Shown here: one piece after another, positions 46,210 to 55,696 of the stretch
How positions within the stretch are numbered: position 1 is the first letter of the stretch
Layout: each line of letters opens with the position of its first letter
DNA from: Streptomyces sp. CC228A
GTDB lineage: Bacteria; Actinomycetota; Actinomycetes; Streptomycetales; Streptomycetaceae
Reading direction: 5' to 3'
Length of the DNA: 64,000 nt
Assembly (NCBI RefSeq): GCF_021390935.1
Contig: NZ_JAJPUI010000001.1
Span: forward strand, 248,001-312,000
The notes under the pieces: generated by a model
Seen by the model: the letters and a program-made list of their open reading frames with translations, nothing else
What the model was told of the DNA's origin: nothing
The model's database searches: none
Program-made: the position numbers and the translations under genes

Positions 46210-47664
46210 ATGACCCGGATCACTGACGCGAACGTCACTCCCGCGAAGCAGGCACGCCGCCACCACTGGCGGCGGGACGTCGTCGAACTCGCCGCGCTCT
46301 TCACAGCCGTGGCCGTCGCCGATGCGGTCGCGAACACCATCGCGCACGGGCCGGACGGCCCCTACCTGCTGATCGTCTCGGCGGTCGTGCTCGTGGCCAC
46401 TGCCGCCTTCCACACGTGGTGGGCCCGCAGGCACAGTCACGCCCCTCCCGCCGCCGCCCCGGCGCACCCGGCGGCCCGCCCCGCCGAGGAGGGGCCCGAC
46501 GCCGGCGGCGGCACCGTCCTGTGGCGCATGCGCACCACCGTACGGGACGAACCGGGCAGCCTGGCGGCCCTGTGCGGCGCTCTCGCCGCCCTGCGCATCG
46601 ACATCCTGACCCTGCAGACGCACCCCCTGGCCGAAGGCACCGTCGACGAGTTCCTGCTGCGGGCCCCGGAGACGCTGGGAACCGGGCAGCTCACGCTCAG
46701 GGTCGCCGCGGCCGGCGGCACGCACACCTGGATCGAGCGGGCGGACGCCCACGACCTGGTGGACGCCCCGACGCGCGTCCTCGGCCTGGCGACCCGTACC
46801 GCCCTGGACACCGCCGAACTCCCGCTCGCGCTGCGCCGGCTGCTGGGCCGCTGCACCATCAGGTCGGTGCCCGCCGTCTCCCCCAGCGGCCGGCCCACCG
46901 GGCGTACCGCTCCGGTGGAAGGCGCCCTGGAGCAGGACGACACGGTGATGCTGCTGCGCGACCCGCACGGCGGGGTCATCACGGTGGAGCGGGCTTATCT
47001 CCCGTTCACCCCCACCGAGTTCGCCCGGGCCCGCGCCCTGGTGGAGCTCGACGCGCTGCTGGGGCCGCGGGTGCCGGCGGGCCAGGACGTGCTGACCCTG
47101 CCGGAAGGCGCCGAGATCACCGTGCGGCGCGCCGACCAGGGCGACCTCGCCGCCGCGCGCGCCATGCACGACCGGTGCTCCGAGCGGACCCTCGGCCTGC
47201 GCTACCACGGGCCGGTCGCGGACGCGGACCGCTACCTCGACCACCTCCTCAGCCCGCGCTTCGGGCGCACGCTGGCCGTGGAGACCGCTTCCGGCCGGCT
47301 CGTCGCCCTCGGTCACCTGCTGTGGGACGGGGACGAGACCGAGGTGGCGCTGCTCGTGGAGGACGACTGGCAGGGCAGGGGCATCGGCTCCGAGCTGCTG
47401 CGGAGGCTGGTCGGCCTCGCCGTCGAGGCAGGCTGCGACCAGGTGTACGCGGTGACCCAGGCGTCCAACACCGGGATGGTCGCCGCGATGCGCGGACTGA
47501 ACCTTCCCCTCGACTACCAGATCGAGGAGGGAACCCTCGTGATCACCGCGCAGGTGCGGCCGCTGCGCGCCCGGCCCGGTGACGGCGCGGACACCGTGCG
47601 CGCGGACCGGGACACCGCCGCGGCCCCGGCCGGTGGGGCGGCGCGGCCGTCGACCCGGCCGTAG
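46210..47664 (+). CDS. Membrane-anchored ACT-GNAT acetyltransferase
   Basis: A 484-residue fusion. Residues 25-72 hold two hydrophobic helices (ELAALFTAVAVADAVANTI and YLLIVSAVVLVATAAFHTWW). An ACT domain lies at about 104-170 (TTVRDEPGSLAALCGALAAL), and a GNAT domain at about 310-455 with the acetyl-CoA loop EDDWQGRGIGSELLRRL and GLRYHGPV. ACT-GNAT fusions in actinobacteria are protein lysine acetyltransferases switched by amino acids. The N-terminal membrane anchor would place this one at the inner membrane face. The tail is Ala/Arg/Pro-rich. It is monocistronic with no clear ribosome site. Confidence 0.85.
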   Translation: MTRITDANVTPAKQARRHHWRRDVVELAALFTAVAVADAVANTIAHGPDGPYLLIVSAVVLVATAAFHTWWARRHSHAPPAAAPAHPAARPAEEGPDAGGGTVLWRMRTTVRDEPGSLAALCGALAALRIDILTLQTHPLAEGTVDEFLLRAPETLGTGQLTLRVAAAGGTHTWIERADAHDLVDAPTRVLGLATRTALDTAELPLALRRLLGRCTIRSVPAVSPSGRPTGRTAPVEGALEQDDTVMLLRDPHGGVITVERAYLPFTPTEFARARALVELDALLGPRVPAGQDVLTLPEGAEITVRRADQGDLAAARAMHDRCSERTLGLRYHGPVADADRYLDHLLSPRFGRTLAVETASGRLVALGHLLWDGDETEVALLVEDDWQGRGIGSELLRRLVGLAVEAGCDQVYAVTQASNTGMVAAMRGLNLPLDYQIEEGTLVITAQVRPLRARPGDGADTVRADRDTAAAPAGGAARPSTRP

Positions 47665-48115
47665 CCCATCGGCCGCCCGGCTGGGGACCGTCGCGATCCA
47701 GCCAAAAAACCGGTCGAACGGTACGCGTACCGCTCCGGCCGCCGGACGGGGTTCCGGACGGCTCCCGGGGCCGGGGTGCCTGTCCGCCGGGGCTCCGGCA
47801 CGGGGCCCCCGCCCGCCGCCGCCCGGCATCCCGCCCGGCACCGGCGGACCCGCCCAGGGCCTGCACCTGCGAGGTTTTCCTGCCCAGAAGCGCAGCCGGA
47901 CGCCCCGTCAGGCCGGCGGCCGGGCGCGGAGGGCGGGCCCCGCAGGCCGGGGCGGGCCGCGGGCGGCGCCGCACCGGCGGGAAAGGGGAAGGAACCACTC
48001 CCGTCCCGCAGGCCCCGCCAGCCCTCGGCGGCACGCGCTGGGGCCGCTCGTTTGTCAGCCGACTGTGATCGACTGAGGTGGCAGGAGGCCGCCGCGGCGT
48101 ATCAGGATGGGGGCC
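47665..48115. other. Gap with a 14-bp palindrome
   Basis: CGGTACGCGTACCG (47719-47732) is a perfect palindrome, 55 bp after the ACT-GNAT stop, preceded by a run of six A. It may be an operator or part of a terminator. The rest is GC-rich without a gene I can support. Confidence 0.35.
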
Positions 48116-49807
48116 ATGCCAGACACCTCCAGCGCTCTTCCCCGCCAGGTCGCGGACGCCTACGTCGACGCGCTCGTCGAGCTCGACCCCGTCACGGGTA
48201 CGTACCTGGGCGTCGAGGAGAGCCACTCGCTCCTGCCCGACTACTCCCCCGCGGGCCAGGAGGAACTGGCCGTACTGGCCCGCGAGACCCTGGTCCGGCT
48301 CGACGCGGCGGAGCGCCTGCCGGGCGCCGACTCCGACGTGGAGCGGCGCTGCGCGCGCCTCCTGCGGGAACGCCTCACCGCCGAACTCGCCGTACACGAG
48401 GCCGGGGAGGGCCTGCGGACCGTCAGCAACATCCGCTCGCCCGCCCACAGCCTGCGCATGGCCTTCACGGTCATGCCGACCGGTTCCCGCGACGACTGGT
48501 CGGCGGTCGCCGAGCGGCTGCGGGCCGTGCCCGCAGCCCTGGACGGCTACCGCGAGTCCCTCGCCCTCGGCCTGGAGCGCGATCTGCCGGGCGGTCCGCG
48601 CGCCACGGCGACGTTCGTCGAGCAGCTCACGGAGTGGTCGGGCGGCACCGACGGGAACGGGCGCGGCTGGTTCGAGGAGTTCGCCGCGGAGGGCCCCGCC
48701 GATCTGCGGACCGAGCTGGACACCGCTGCCCGCGGCGCCACCGCGGCGGTCGCGGAGCTGCGGGACTGGATGCGCGACGTGTACGCCCCGGCCGTGAAGG
48801 ACGCCCCGGACACGGTGGGCCGCGAGCGGTACGCCCGCTGGTCGCGCTACCACAACGGCACCGACCTCGAACTGGACGAGGCCTACGCGTACGGCTGGGA
48901 GGAGTTCCACCGGCTCCTCGGCGAGATGCGCAAGGAGGCCGACAAGATCCTTCCCGGATCGGGGCCCTGGGAGGCGCTCGCCCACCTCGACACACACGGC
49001 AGGCACATCGAAGGCGCCGAGGAGACCCGGGCCTGGCTCCAGGACCTGATGGACGAGGCCATCGAGGCGCTCGACGGCACGCACTTCGAACTGGCCGACC
49101 GGGTCCGGAAAGTGGAGTCCCGGATCGCCCCGCCCGGCAGCGCGGCCGCACCGTACTACACGGGCCCGTCCGAGGACTTCTCGCGGCCGGGGCGGACGTG
49201 GCTGCCCGTCGAGGGCGAGGCCCGGTTCCCCGTGTACGACCTGGTGTCCACCTGGTACCACGAGGGTGTTCCCGGCCACCACCTGCAGATCGCGCAGTGG
49301 GTGCACGTCGCGGACCGGCTGTCGCGCTACCAGGCGACGGTGGGCCAGGTCAGCGCCAACTGCGAGGGCTGGGCGCTGTACGCCGAGCGGCTGATGGACG
49401 AACTGGGCTTCCTCCCGGACCCCGAGCGCCGGCTCGGCTACCTGGACGCGCAGATGATGCGCGCCTGCCGGGTCATCGTGGACATCGGCATGCACGTGGG
49501 GATGGAGATCCCGGCGCACTCGCCGTTCCACCCCGGCGAGCGGTGGACCCCGGCGCTGGCGCAGGAGTTCTACCAGCAGCACAGCAGCCGGCCGCCGGCG
49601 TACGTCGAGAGCGAGATGGTCCGCTACCTGTCGATGCCGGGGCAGGCGATCGGCTACAAGCTCGGCGAGCGTGCCTGGCTGCTGGGCCGCGAGAAGGCGC
49701 GGGCCGCGCACGGCGCCGCGTTCGACGCCAAGAAGTGGCACATGGCGGCGCTCTCGCAGGGCTCCCTCGGCCTGGACGACCTCGTCGACGAGCTGTCCAG
49801 GCTCTGA
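48116..49807 (+). CDS. DUF885 family protein (putative metallopeptidase)
   Basis: A 563-residue cytosolic protein of the DUF885 family. The central zinc-type motif is YHEGVPGHHLQIAQ (His382, Glu383, and the GHH at about 387-389), followed by the acidic second part NCEGWALYAERLMDELGF. The family is related by motif to thermolysin-like zincins and is often predicted to be a dipeptidase. The ATG at 48116 or one at 48107 may be used. It is monocistronic and ends before a hairpin. Confidence 0.9.
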   Translation: MPDTSSALPRQVADAYVDALVELDPVTGTYLGVEESHSLLPDYSPAGQEELAVLARETLVRLDAAERLPGADSDVERRCARLLRERLTAELAVHEAGEGLRTVSNIRSPAHSLRMAFTVMPTGSRDDWSAVAERLRAVPAALDGYRESLALGLERDLPGGPRATATFVEQLTEWSGGTDGNGRGWFEEFAAEGPADLRTELDTAARGATAAVAELRDWMRDVYAPAVKDAPDTVGRERYARWSRYHNGTDLELDEAYAYGWEEFHRLLGEMRKEADKILPGSGPWEALAHLDTHGRHIEGAEETRAWLQDLMDEAIEALDGTHFELADRVRKVESRIAPPGSAAAPYYTGPSEDFSRPGRTWLPVEGEARFPVYDLVSTWYHEGVPGHHLQIAQWVHVADRLSRYQATVGQVSANCEGWALYAERLMDELGFLPDPERRLGYLDAQMMRACRVIVDIGMHVGMEIPAHSPFHPGERWTPALAQEFYQQHSSRPPAYVESEMVRYLSMPGQAIGYKLGERAWLLGREKARAAHGAAFDAKKWHMAALSQGSLGLDDLVDELSRL

Positions 49808-49849
49808 CCGGCGGACCCCGCTCCCCCCTGCCGGGGGGCCGAGAGGCCC

Positions 49850-49877
49850 AGCCCGGCCCTGTCACAGGGGCCGGGCT
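49850..49877 (+). terminator. Hairpin terminator after the DUF885 gene
   Basis: AGCCCGGCCC and its complement enclose TGTCACAG, with the stem extended by TGT/ACA apart from one bulged G. It lies 42 bp after the stop. Confidence 0.6.
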
Positions 49878-50207
49878 CCGCGACCGGCCTCCCGGCCACC
49901 CGGCACGCCGCGGCTCTCCCGGCTCCCCGGCCGGCCGGGCCGCGCCCCGGCCGAGCGGTCGGCGGCGGCTGCGGGCGCCGAGGCCCGGGGGCCGTGTGCG
50001 GAGCCACCGGAGTGCGGCCAGACCCCGCACCCTCAGGGCCGGGCGCCGGACCGGCGCCGGCCCCGGTCCGGACGGCGGCGGCCGAGTCGGGGAGCCGGGC
50101 CACGGCAGGCCCCGCCGCCCAGCGGTCCGCGCAGGCCCGGCGCGGTCCGTGTCCCGGCCCCGGGTCCGCGGCTGGGCCGCAGGCCGCAGCAGGGGTACGG
50201 CTTCGGG
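49878..50207. other. GC-rich gap, no gene seen
   Basis: 330 bp between the terminator and the 3' end of the rhodanese gene. Composition is above 75 % G/C and no frame looks protein-like. Confidence 0.4.
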
Positions 50208-50708
50208 TCAGCAGCCGCAGTCGTCAGCGCCGACCGGCGCGGTCAGGGGGTCGGCCTCCCGCCGCTGCGACCCCTCCCACGTCTCGTACGGGAAGCCCTC
50301 CCGGGCCCAGTACTCGAAGCCGCCGAGCATCTCCTTCACCTGGAAGCCGAGTCCGGCCAGCGCCCCGGCGGCTCGGAGCGCGCCGTTGCAGCCGGGCCCC
50401 CAGCAGTACGTGACCACGGGGACGGCCTTGTCGAGGAGGGCCTCGGCTCGCTCGGGGATCAGGGCGGTCGGCAGGTGCAGGGCGCCGGGGACGTGGCCCT
50501 GGTCCCACGCCTCGATGGAGCGGCAGTCCACCACGACGAATCCCGGGTCGCCGTCCGACGCGAGCGCGGCGGCGACATCGGACGCGTCCGTGTGGAAGGC
50601 GAGCGCGGCGGCGAAGTACGCGGCGGCAGCGGCGGCGGGTGCGGGCGGGACACGGAGGACCGGATTGTCGGCGAGGGCCGCGTCGGCGGCGCGAGTCGTT
50701 GTCGTCAT
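50208..50708 (-). CDS. Rhodanese-like domain protein
   Basis: A 166-residue single rhodanese domain, probably a sulfurtransferase. VVVDCRSIEAWDQGHVPGAL is the N-terminal family block and the active-site loop is TYCWGPGCNGALRAA, with Cys in TYCWGPGC. A short Ala-rich N-terminus precedes it and the end is DDCGC, with two more Cys. The ATG at 50708 is 7 bp after a -10 TAGATT, so the transcript is probably leaderless. It is divergent from an AsnC-type regulator, a pairing that suggests control by it. Confidence 0.9.
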   Translation of the reverse strand: MTTTTRAADAALADNPVLRVPPAPAAAAAAYFAAALAFHTDASDVAAALASDGDPGFVVVDCRSIEAWDQGHVPGALHLPTALIPERAEALLDKAVPVVTYCWGPGCNGALRAAGALAGLGFQVKEMLGGFEYWAREGFPYETWEGSQRREADPLTAPVGADDCGC

Positions 50709-50715
50709 GTCCAGA

Positions 50716-50796
50716 AATCTACGGTCCGTGATCATCCCGGTGAAGTGGCGATCCCCGGCGGTTCCCTTGCTTCGCCGGGAAATCCCCTGCTAAAAG
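50716..50796. promoter_or_regulatory. Divergent leaderless promoters of rhodanese and AsnC genes
   Basis: Minus strand: -35 TTCACC (50739-50744), 17 bp, -10 TAGATT (50716-50721), 7 bp before the rhodanese ATG. Plus strand: -35 TTGCTT (50767-50772), 18 bp, -10 TAAAAG (50791-50796), 6 bp before the AsnC ATG. Neither gene has a ribosome site. Confidence 0.55.
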
Positions 50797-50802
50797 TGTC
50801 CC

Positions 50803-51249
50803 ATGACGGGATATTCACCGGACGCCACGGACTGGCGCATCCTGGCGGCCCTGCAGGAGCAGGGCCGGGCGAGCTTCACGGAGCTGGCGCGCTCCGTGTC
50901 CATGTCCGCCAGTGCCGTGACCGAGCGGGTGCGCAGGCTGGAGGAGGCCGGCGTGATCGCCGGGTACACCGCCGTCGTCGAACCTGCCCGGCTCGGCCTG
51001 CCGATCATGGCCTTCATCCGGCTGCGCTACCCGCACGCCAACTACAAGCCGTTCCACGACCTGCTGGACGTGACACCGGAGATCCTTGAGGCCCATCACG
51101 TCACGGGTGACGACTGCTTCGTGCTGAAGGTCGCCACACGGTCGATGAGCCACCTGGAGGAGGTGGCCGGCAAGGTGTCCTCCCTGGGTTCGGTGACGAC
51201 GAGCGTCGTCTACTCCTCCCCGCTGCCGCGCCGCGCCGTCAGCCCCTGA
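50803..51249 (+). CDS. Lrp/AsnC family transcriptional regulator
   Basis: A 148-residue feast/famine regulator. The AsnC HTH spans about 8-55 (DWRILAALQEQGRASFTELA and SVSMSASAVTERVRRLEEAG), and the RAM ligand domain about 65-145 (HHVTGDDCFVLKVATRSMSH). Such proteins sense amino acids and form octamers. It is divergent from the rhodanese gene by 94 bp and very probably regulates it. Confidence 0.93.
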   Translation: MTGYSPDATDWRILAALQEQGRASFTELARSVSMSASAVTERVRRLEEAGVIAGYTAVVEPARLGLPIMAFIRLRYPHANYKPFHDLLDVTPEILEAHHVTGDDCFVLKVATRSMSHLEEVAGKVSSLGSVTTSVVYSSPLPRRAVSP

Positions 51250-51375
51250 CCACGGCGACGCCCAGCCGCGCTGTCGCTCCCTGACCACCGCGACACGCAG
51301 CCCCGCCGCCACCCGCCGACCTCCGCGACGCACGGCCGCACCGTCACCGCCGACCTCCGCGACGCGCAGCCGCAC
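51246..51375. repeat. Four degenerate 35-bp tandem repeats
   Basis: Units starting near 51246, 51281, 51317 and 51351 share CTGACCACSGCGACRC or CCGACCTCCGCGACGC followed by a CAGCCSC-like part. They begin inside the last codons of the AsnC gene, so the array may have grown from its 3' end. The remaining 250 bp up to 51625 show no gene. Confidence 0.7.
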
Positions 51376-51625
51376 CAACGACCCGGCGCGGCCCTTCACC
51401 ACTTCCGGCTGCCGGGTGTGCGGCGGGGGCCTCTGCCGGCTCTGGCGGCAACCTGGCGTCAGGACCCGCAGGTGAGTGGACTACTGCTGTGGCCGCGCAG
51501 AGCCCGCGTGGCCTTCATCGGCCGGCCGACCGAGCGAGACACGCGAGCAGGCCGCCCGCCGGCCACGGCACAGCTGTGGCAGCATCCGCGGCCCGCCACG
51601 CGTCGATGCGGCCGCCGTCCGCCTC

Positions 51626-52207
51626 TCAGCCACTGGCAAAGCGGTCGAAACTGGTGATGTTGAGCGTGACACCCTGCACGGAGTCGAGGGTCGTGAAGTC
51701 CTCCCCGCGGGCCGTCTGGCCGGGCTGGACGTCGGTCACCAACTGGGTCCCGTTGTCGAGTCGGGTGCCGCTGGCGTCAACAGCTTCCCAATCCCAGAGG
51801 TAGTCGGACTTCTCGCTGCTGTTGTTCTTGATCGTCCAAACGATCCAGATGCGGGGGACCCCGAAGGGCGAGCGATCGTCCAACCGGAAGTCGAGGAGGT
51901 CTGCTCGCTCTCCCCGGGGTTCTCCCGTCGTCCCCGGCGAGGTCGTTTGCCGCGGCGCCCCTTCAGTGACCGTCTTGCTCGGCGCGGGCGTGACGCTCTC
52001 GTCGCCCTCATCCAGCGCGATCACCATCACCACCGCGGCCAGCGCGATCACCACGGTCAGAGCTCCGGCGCACCCCCACAGGCAGCCACGACCGCCCGAC
52101 CTGCGAGGGGGCGGGCCCGGACGGGGTGGCCACGGTCCAGCAGCCGACGGGCCGTCGACCGACCTTCCCCACCGGCGGCCGGCCTCTGGCGGTTCGCCGG
52201 CTGGCAT
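51626..52207 (-). CDS. Single-pass membrane protein with extracellular domain
   Basis: A 193-residue protein with a Pro/Gly/Arg-rich cytosolic N-terminus (about 1-45), one membrane helix (about 52-75, LWGCAGALTVVIALAAVVMV), a Thr/Ser/Pro linker and an extracellular beta-type domain (RIWIVWTIKNNSSEKSDYLW, VQPGQTARGEDFTTLDSVQG). This layout resembles DUF4352/FxLYC-like anchored proteins. GAGGAGG lies 5 bp before the ATG at 52207. Its function is unknown. Codon use is less extreme than in its neighbours, which may indicate recent acquisition. Confidence 0.72.
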   Translation of the reverse strand: MPAGEPPEAGRRWGRSVDGPSAAGPWPPRPGPPPRRSGGRGCLWGCAGALTVVIALAAVVMVIALDEGDESVTPAPSKTVTEGAPRQTTSPGTTGEPRGERADLLDFRLDDRSPFGVPRIWIVWTIKNNSSEKSDYLWDWEAVDASGTRLDNGTQLVTDVQPGQTARGEDFTTLDSVQGVTLNITSFDRFASG

Positions 52208-52618
52208 GTGCACCTCCTCGGCAGCGCCTGTCGCCACGATAGGTATCCGGGGAGAAGCGCGGCGAATTGAGTGCAGCCACTCAGGCGACGGTGCATCCGG
52301 CCTCCATGAGGCTGCGTTCCTGAGGAGTAGACACGGTTCCGCCAGTGCGTCGGCCATGTGCGGCCGCATCTCAGATCCCACGCGGACCGTGGAGCCGACA
52401 CCTGCGTGGCCTGCCTGCCCCCTGCCGAGCGGACTGCTGACGATCAAGTACACCGCAGCCGGCGTGACCGGCCTTGAAGCGGCGTGTACGGGGCGGGCCG
52501 GTCTGCGGGAGCGGTGGCCCGAACGGTCGGGCCCGGTCCGACGGCGGCTATGGCGGTTGTGCCGGTCGACCGCACCCGCGGCGTCAGGGCACGCCGTGCC
52601 CGGCGTCTCACGAGCAGC
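52208..52618. other. Gap of lower GC content, no gene seen
   Basis: 411 bp between the membrane protein start and the sbcC end. Bases 52250-52470 are less GC-rich than most of the window. Short open frames exist on both strands but none has a ribosome site or recognisable sequence. It may contain remnants or the promoter of the membrane protein. Confidence 0.35.
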
Positions 52619-55600
52619 TCAGGCGCCGACTCCCCTGGGCAGCACCACCGATCCCGTGCGGCCCTTCACCACCTCCAGCTGTGCCGGTATGCGGCGGCGC
52701 AGGTCGGGGACGTGGCTGACGATGCCGACGCTGCGGTCGCGTTCGCGCAGGCCGTCGAGGACGTCGAGGACCTCGTCCAGGGTGTGCTCGTCGAGGCTGC
52801 CGAAGCCCTCGTCGATGAACAGGGTGTCGAGCCGGACGCCCCCGGCCTCGTCCGTGACGACGTCGGCCAGGCCCAGCGCGAGGGCCAGGGACACGAAGAA
52901 CGTCTCACCGCCGGACAGTGTGGCCGTGTCGCGTTCCGTGCCGGTCCAGGCGTCGATGACGTGCAGGCCCAGACCCGAGCGCTTGGTGCCGGCGCGGGCG
53001 TCGGAGTGGACGAGGGTGTAGCGGCCGGCCGACATGCGCTGCAGCCGCGCGGTGGCGGCCGCGGCGACCTGTTCCAGGCGCGCCGCGAGGACGTACGTCT
53101 CCAGGCGCATCCGACGCTGGTTCTCGGCCGACGTCCCGGCGGTGAGCGTGGCGAGTCTCGCCAGCCGGTCGTAGTGGTCGCGCAGCGGCCCGAGGCGCCG
53201 CACCTCGCGCTCCGCCTGGGCGGAGAGCCGGTCCAGTGCGGTGCACCGGTCGCGTTGGGCGGCGAGGGCGGAGGCCGCGGCGCGGACCGCGCGCTCGGCG
53301 GTCTCGTACGCGGCGCGGGCCGCTTCGGGGTCGGGAGGCGGGGAGAGCGCGGCGGCCCGTGCACCGGGCTCCGCCAGCCGGTCCGCCACGGCGGCGGACT
53401 CCGCCTGCCAGGCGTCCAGCCGGCGCTGCAGGTCGCGCTGCTGAGCGTCGTCGAGGACGGCGGCGGAGGCCGCGTCGGGGGTGGGGAAGCCGGAGCGGTA
53501 CGCGGCGTCGGCGAGCCGGTCGTCGGCTTCCTTCAGCCGGCGTGCCGCCTCTTCCACGGCCCGTACGGCGTCGGCGGCCCGCGCGACCGCCTCGATCCGC
53601 CGTTCCAGGTCGGCCGACCGCTCCGCGACGGTGGTGGCGGCGGTTCCGAGGACGCGCGCCAGGTCGGTGTCCAGTACGGCCTGCTGCTGGTCGAGGGCTT
53701 CGCGGCGGGATGTGCCGGCCGCGAGGCTGACCTGCGCCTGCTGCCGGGCGGCGAGCCGGACGCCGTGCTCCTGCTCCGCCTGGCGGAGTTCCTCCCGCAC
53801 GGCGTGGCCGGCCGAGGCCTGCGCGCGGGCCTCGGCGTGCTGCCGCTCCAACTCGCTGACGAGGGCGTGCAGTTCCGTCGCGGTTGGCCCGGCGGGCGTC
53901 GGGGCGTTCCCGGTGTGCTGCGCACCGACCGGTTCGGGGCCGGCCTGATCGGCGGTCCGGTCGGCGGCTTCGGCGGCCGCCGCGCCGTGCGTCTCGCGGA
54001 GGACGGCGAGATGCCGCTCGGCGTCCGCGCGTGCCGCGTCGGCGCGGGTGTGCCGTTCGTACGCCGCGTCCTCGGCCGCCCGGTCGACGTGCCCGTCCGC
54101 GGTGGCGGCGGGCGCCGGGTGGCTGGTGGATCCGCACACCGCGCAGGGTGCGCCGTCGGCCAGCTGGGCTGCGAGCTCCGCGGCGATGCCGCGCAGTCGG
54201 CGCTCACGCAGGTCCAGCCATGCCTCGTGCGCGCGGTTGGCCTCCTCACGTGCGGCGGCGAGGCGCTCTTCCGCGGCCTTGACGTCCTCGGCGAGGGCGT
54301 CGCGGCGGTGTGCGGCGGCGAGCCGGCGGCGGACCGGTTCCAGGCGGCCGGCGAGGTGCTCGGCGCGGGTCGCGGCGTCCTGCGCGGCCTCCACGCTCTC
54401 CTGCAGGTCTCGCCGTCTGGCCGGCCAGCCGGCCAGCCAGGCGTCGGCCTCCCGCAGGACTTCCTCGTCGGCGCGGGCCCTCCGGTCGAGTTCGGCGCGC
54501 TCCCGCACGAGCTCGGCCCGCCGCTGCTCCGCCAGTCGGCCTGACTCCAGGGCTGCGAGCTCCTGCTGGAGGGAGCGGTCGAGGGCGGTGAGGCGGTCGG
54601 CGCCGGCGTCGGCCAGCTCGCCGGGGAGGGCGGCCTTCGCGCGGGCGTGCGCCCTGTCGGCGGCGCGGTGGGCTTCCTCCGCCTCGGCGCGCAGGGCAAG
54701 CGGTGCGGCGACGCGCTCGGCCCGGCGGGCCTCTTCCAGCCGGGCCTGCCACCGGTCGTGCTCGCCGCGCCGGGCGTCGAGTTCTGCGGCGCGCCGGTGG
54801 GCTTCCTCGTAGCGCTGCCTGCGGGCGGCCCGCTCCTGTTCGCGTTCCAGGGCGCGGTGGGCGGCGGCCTGCCGGGACTCCGCGGCGAGCAGGGCCAGTT
54901 CGGCTGCGTCGCGGGCCTCCCGGGCCCCGGAGCGGGCGACGGCAGCCCAGGACAGCACGGCGTCCGCGAGGCCGGGGTCGCCAGGGGCGCCCTCGGGGGC
55001 GGGCCAGCCGTCGGCGGCTCCTCCGGCCGCCTGGGCCATGCGGTGCGCGACGGCGAGGAGCTGCCGGTCCCCCGCCTCGACCTGCTGCGCGGCGGCGCGC
55101 CGCTGCTCGGCGAGGCGCTCCTCGACGGCGGCGAAGCGGCGGGTGTCGAAGAGCCGCCCGAGGAGTCTGCCGCGGGCTTCGGCGTCGGCACGCAGGAACC
55201 GGGAGAAGTCGCCCTGCGGGAGCAGGACGACCTGGCAGAACTGCTCGCGGTTCATCCCGAGGAGTTGGCCGACCTCCTCGCCGATCTCCTGGTGCGAGCG
55301 GCTCAGCCCCTTCCACATACCGGTCCCGGGGTCGTACTCCTCCAGGAAGGACTGGGCCTTCTCGGTGGTGAAGCCGCCGCCGCGCTTCTTGGGGCGGGGC
55401 TGGGCGGGGCTGCGTGTGAGCCTCAGCCGGCGCCCTGCGACGGTCAGCTCGAGGACCACCTCGGTGGGCGTGCCCGCAGATGCGTGGTCGCTGCGCAGCG
55501 GGGCGCCGGGCGACTGGCGGGCGCCGGGTACGGAGCCGTAGAGGGCGAAGCAGACGGCGTCGAGTATGGAGGTCTTGCCGGCGCCGGTGGCTCCGTGGAG

Positions 55601-55696
55601 CAGGAACAGCCCGGCGGCGGAGAGCGCGTCGAAGTCGACGTCCTGGCGGCCGCCGAAGGGGCCGAAGGCGGTGACCTGCAGGCGGTGCAGTCTCAT
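52619..55696 (-). CDS. sbcC: SbcC, SMC-like ATPase of the SbcCD nuclease
   Basis: The 1025-residue ATPase subunit of the SbcCD (Rad50-Mre11 type) complex, which opens hairpins and processes DNA ends. Walker A is GATGAGKT (35-42), Q-loop region LLPQGDFSRFLRAD, two long Ala/Glu/Arg coiled coils flank the zinc hook CAVCGSTSHP (near residue 520), and the C-terminal ABC signature TLSGGETFFVSLALALGLAD precedes Walker B LDTLFIDEGFGSLDE. The ATG overlaps the sbcD stop by 4 bp. Length is normal. Confidence 0.95.
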   Translation of the reverse strand: MRLHRLQVTAFGPFGGRQDVDFDALSAAGLFLLHGATGAGKTSILDAVCFALYGSVPGARQSPGAPLRSDHASAGTPTEVVLELTVAGRRLRLTRSPAQPRPKKRGGGFTTEKAQSFLEEYDPGTGMWKGLSRSHQEIGEEVGQLLGMNREQFCQVVLLPQGDFSRFLRADAEARGRLLGRLFDTRRFAAVEERLAEQRRAAAQQVEAGDRQLLAVAHRMAQAAGGAADGWPAPEGAPGDPGLADAVLSWAAVARSGAREARDAAELALLAAESRQAAAHRALEREQERAARRQRYEEAHRRAAELDARRGEHDRWQARLEEARRAERVAAPLALRAEAEEAHRAADRAHARAKAALPGELADAGADRLTALDRSLQQELAALESGRLAEQRRAELVRERAELDRRARADEEVLREADAWLAGWPARRRDLQESVEAAQDAATRAEHLAGRLEPVRRRLAAAHRRDALAEDVKAAEERLAAAREEANRAHEAWLDLRERRLRGIAAELAAQLADGAPCAVCGSTSHPAPAATADGHVDRAAEDAAYERHTRADAARADAERHLAVLRETHGAAAAEAADRTADQAGPEPVGAQHTGNAPTPAGPTATELHALVSELERQHAEARAQASAGHAVREELRQAEQEHGVRLAARQQAQVSLAAGTSRREALDQQQAVLDTDLARVLGTAATTVAERSADLERRIEAVARAADAVRAVEEAARRLKEADDRLADAAYRSGFPTPDAASAAVLDDAQQRDLQRRLDAWQAESAAVADRLAEPGARAAALSPPPDPEAARAAYETAERAVRAAASALAAQRDRCTALDRLSAQAEREVRRLGPLRDHYDRLARLATLTAGTSAENQRRMRLETYVLAARLEQVAAAATARLQRMSAGRYTLVHSDARAGTKRSGLGLHVIDAWTGTERDTATLSGGETFFVSLALALGLADVVTDEAGGVRLDTLFIDEGFGSLDEHTLDEVLDVLDGLRERDRSVGIVSHVPDLRRRIPAQLEVVKGRTGSVVLPRGVGA

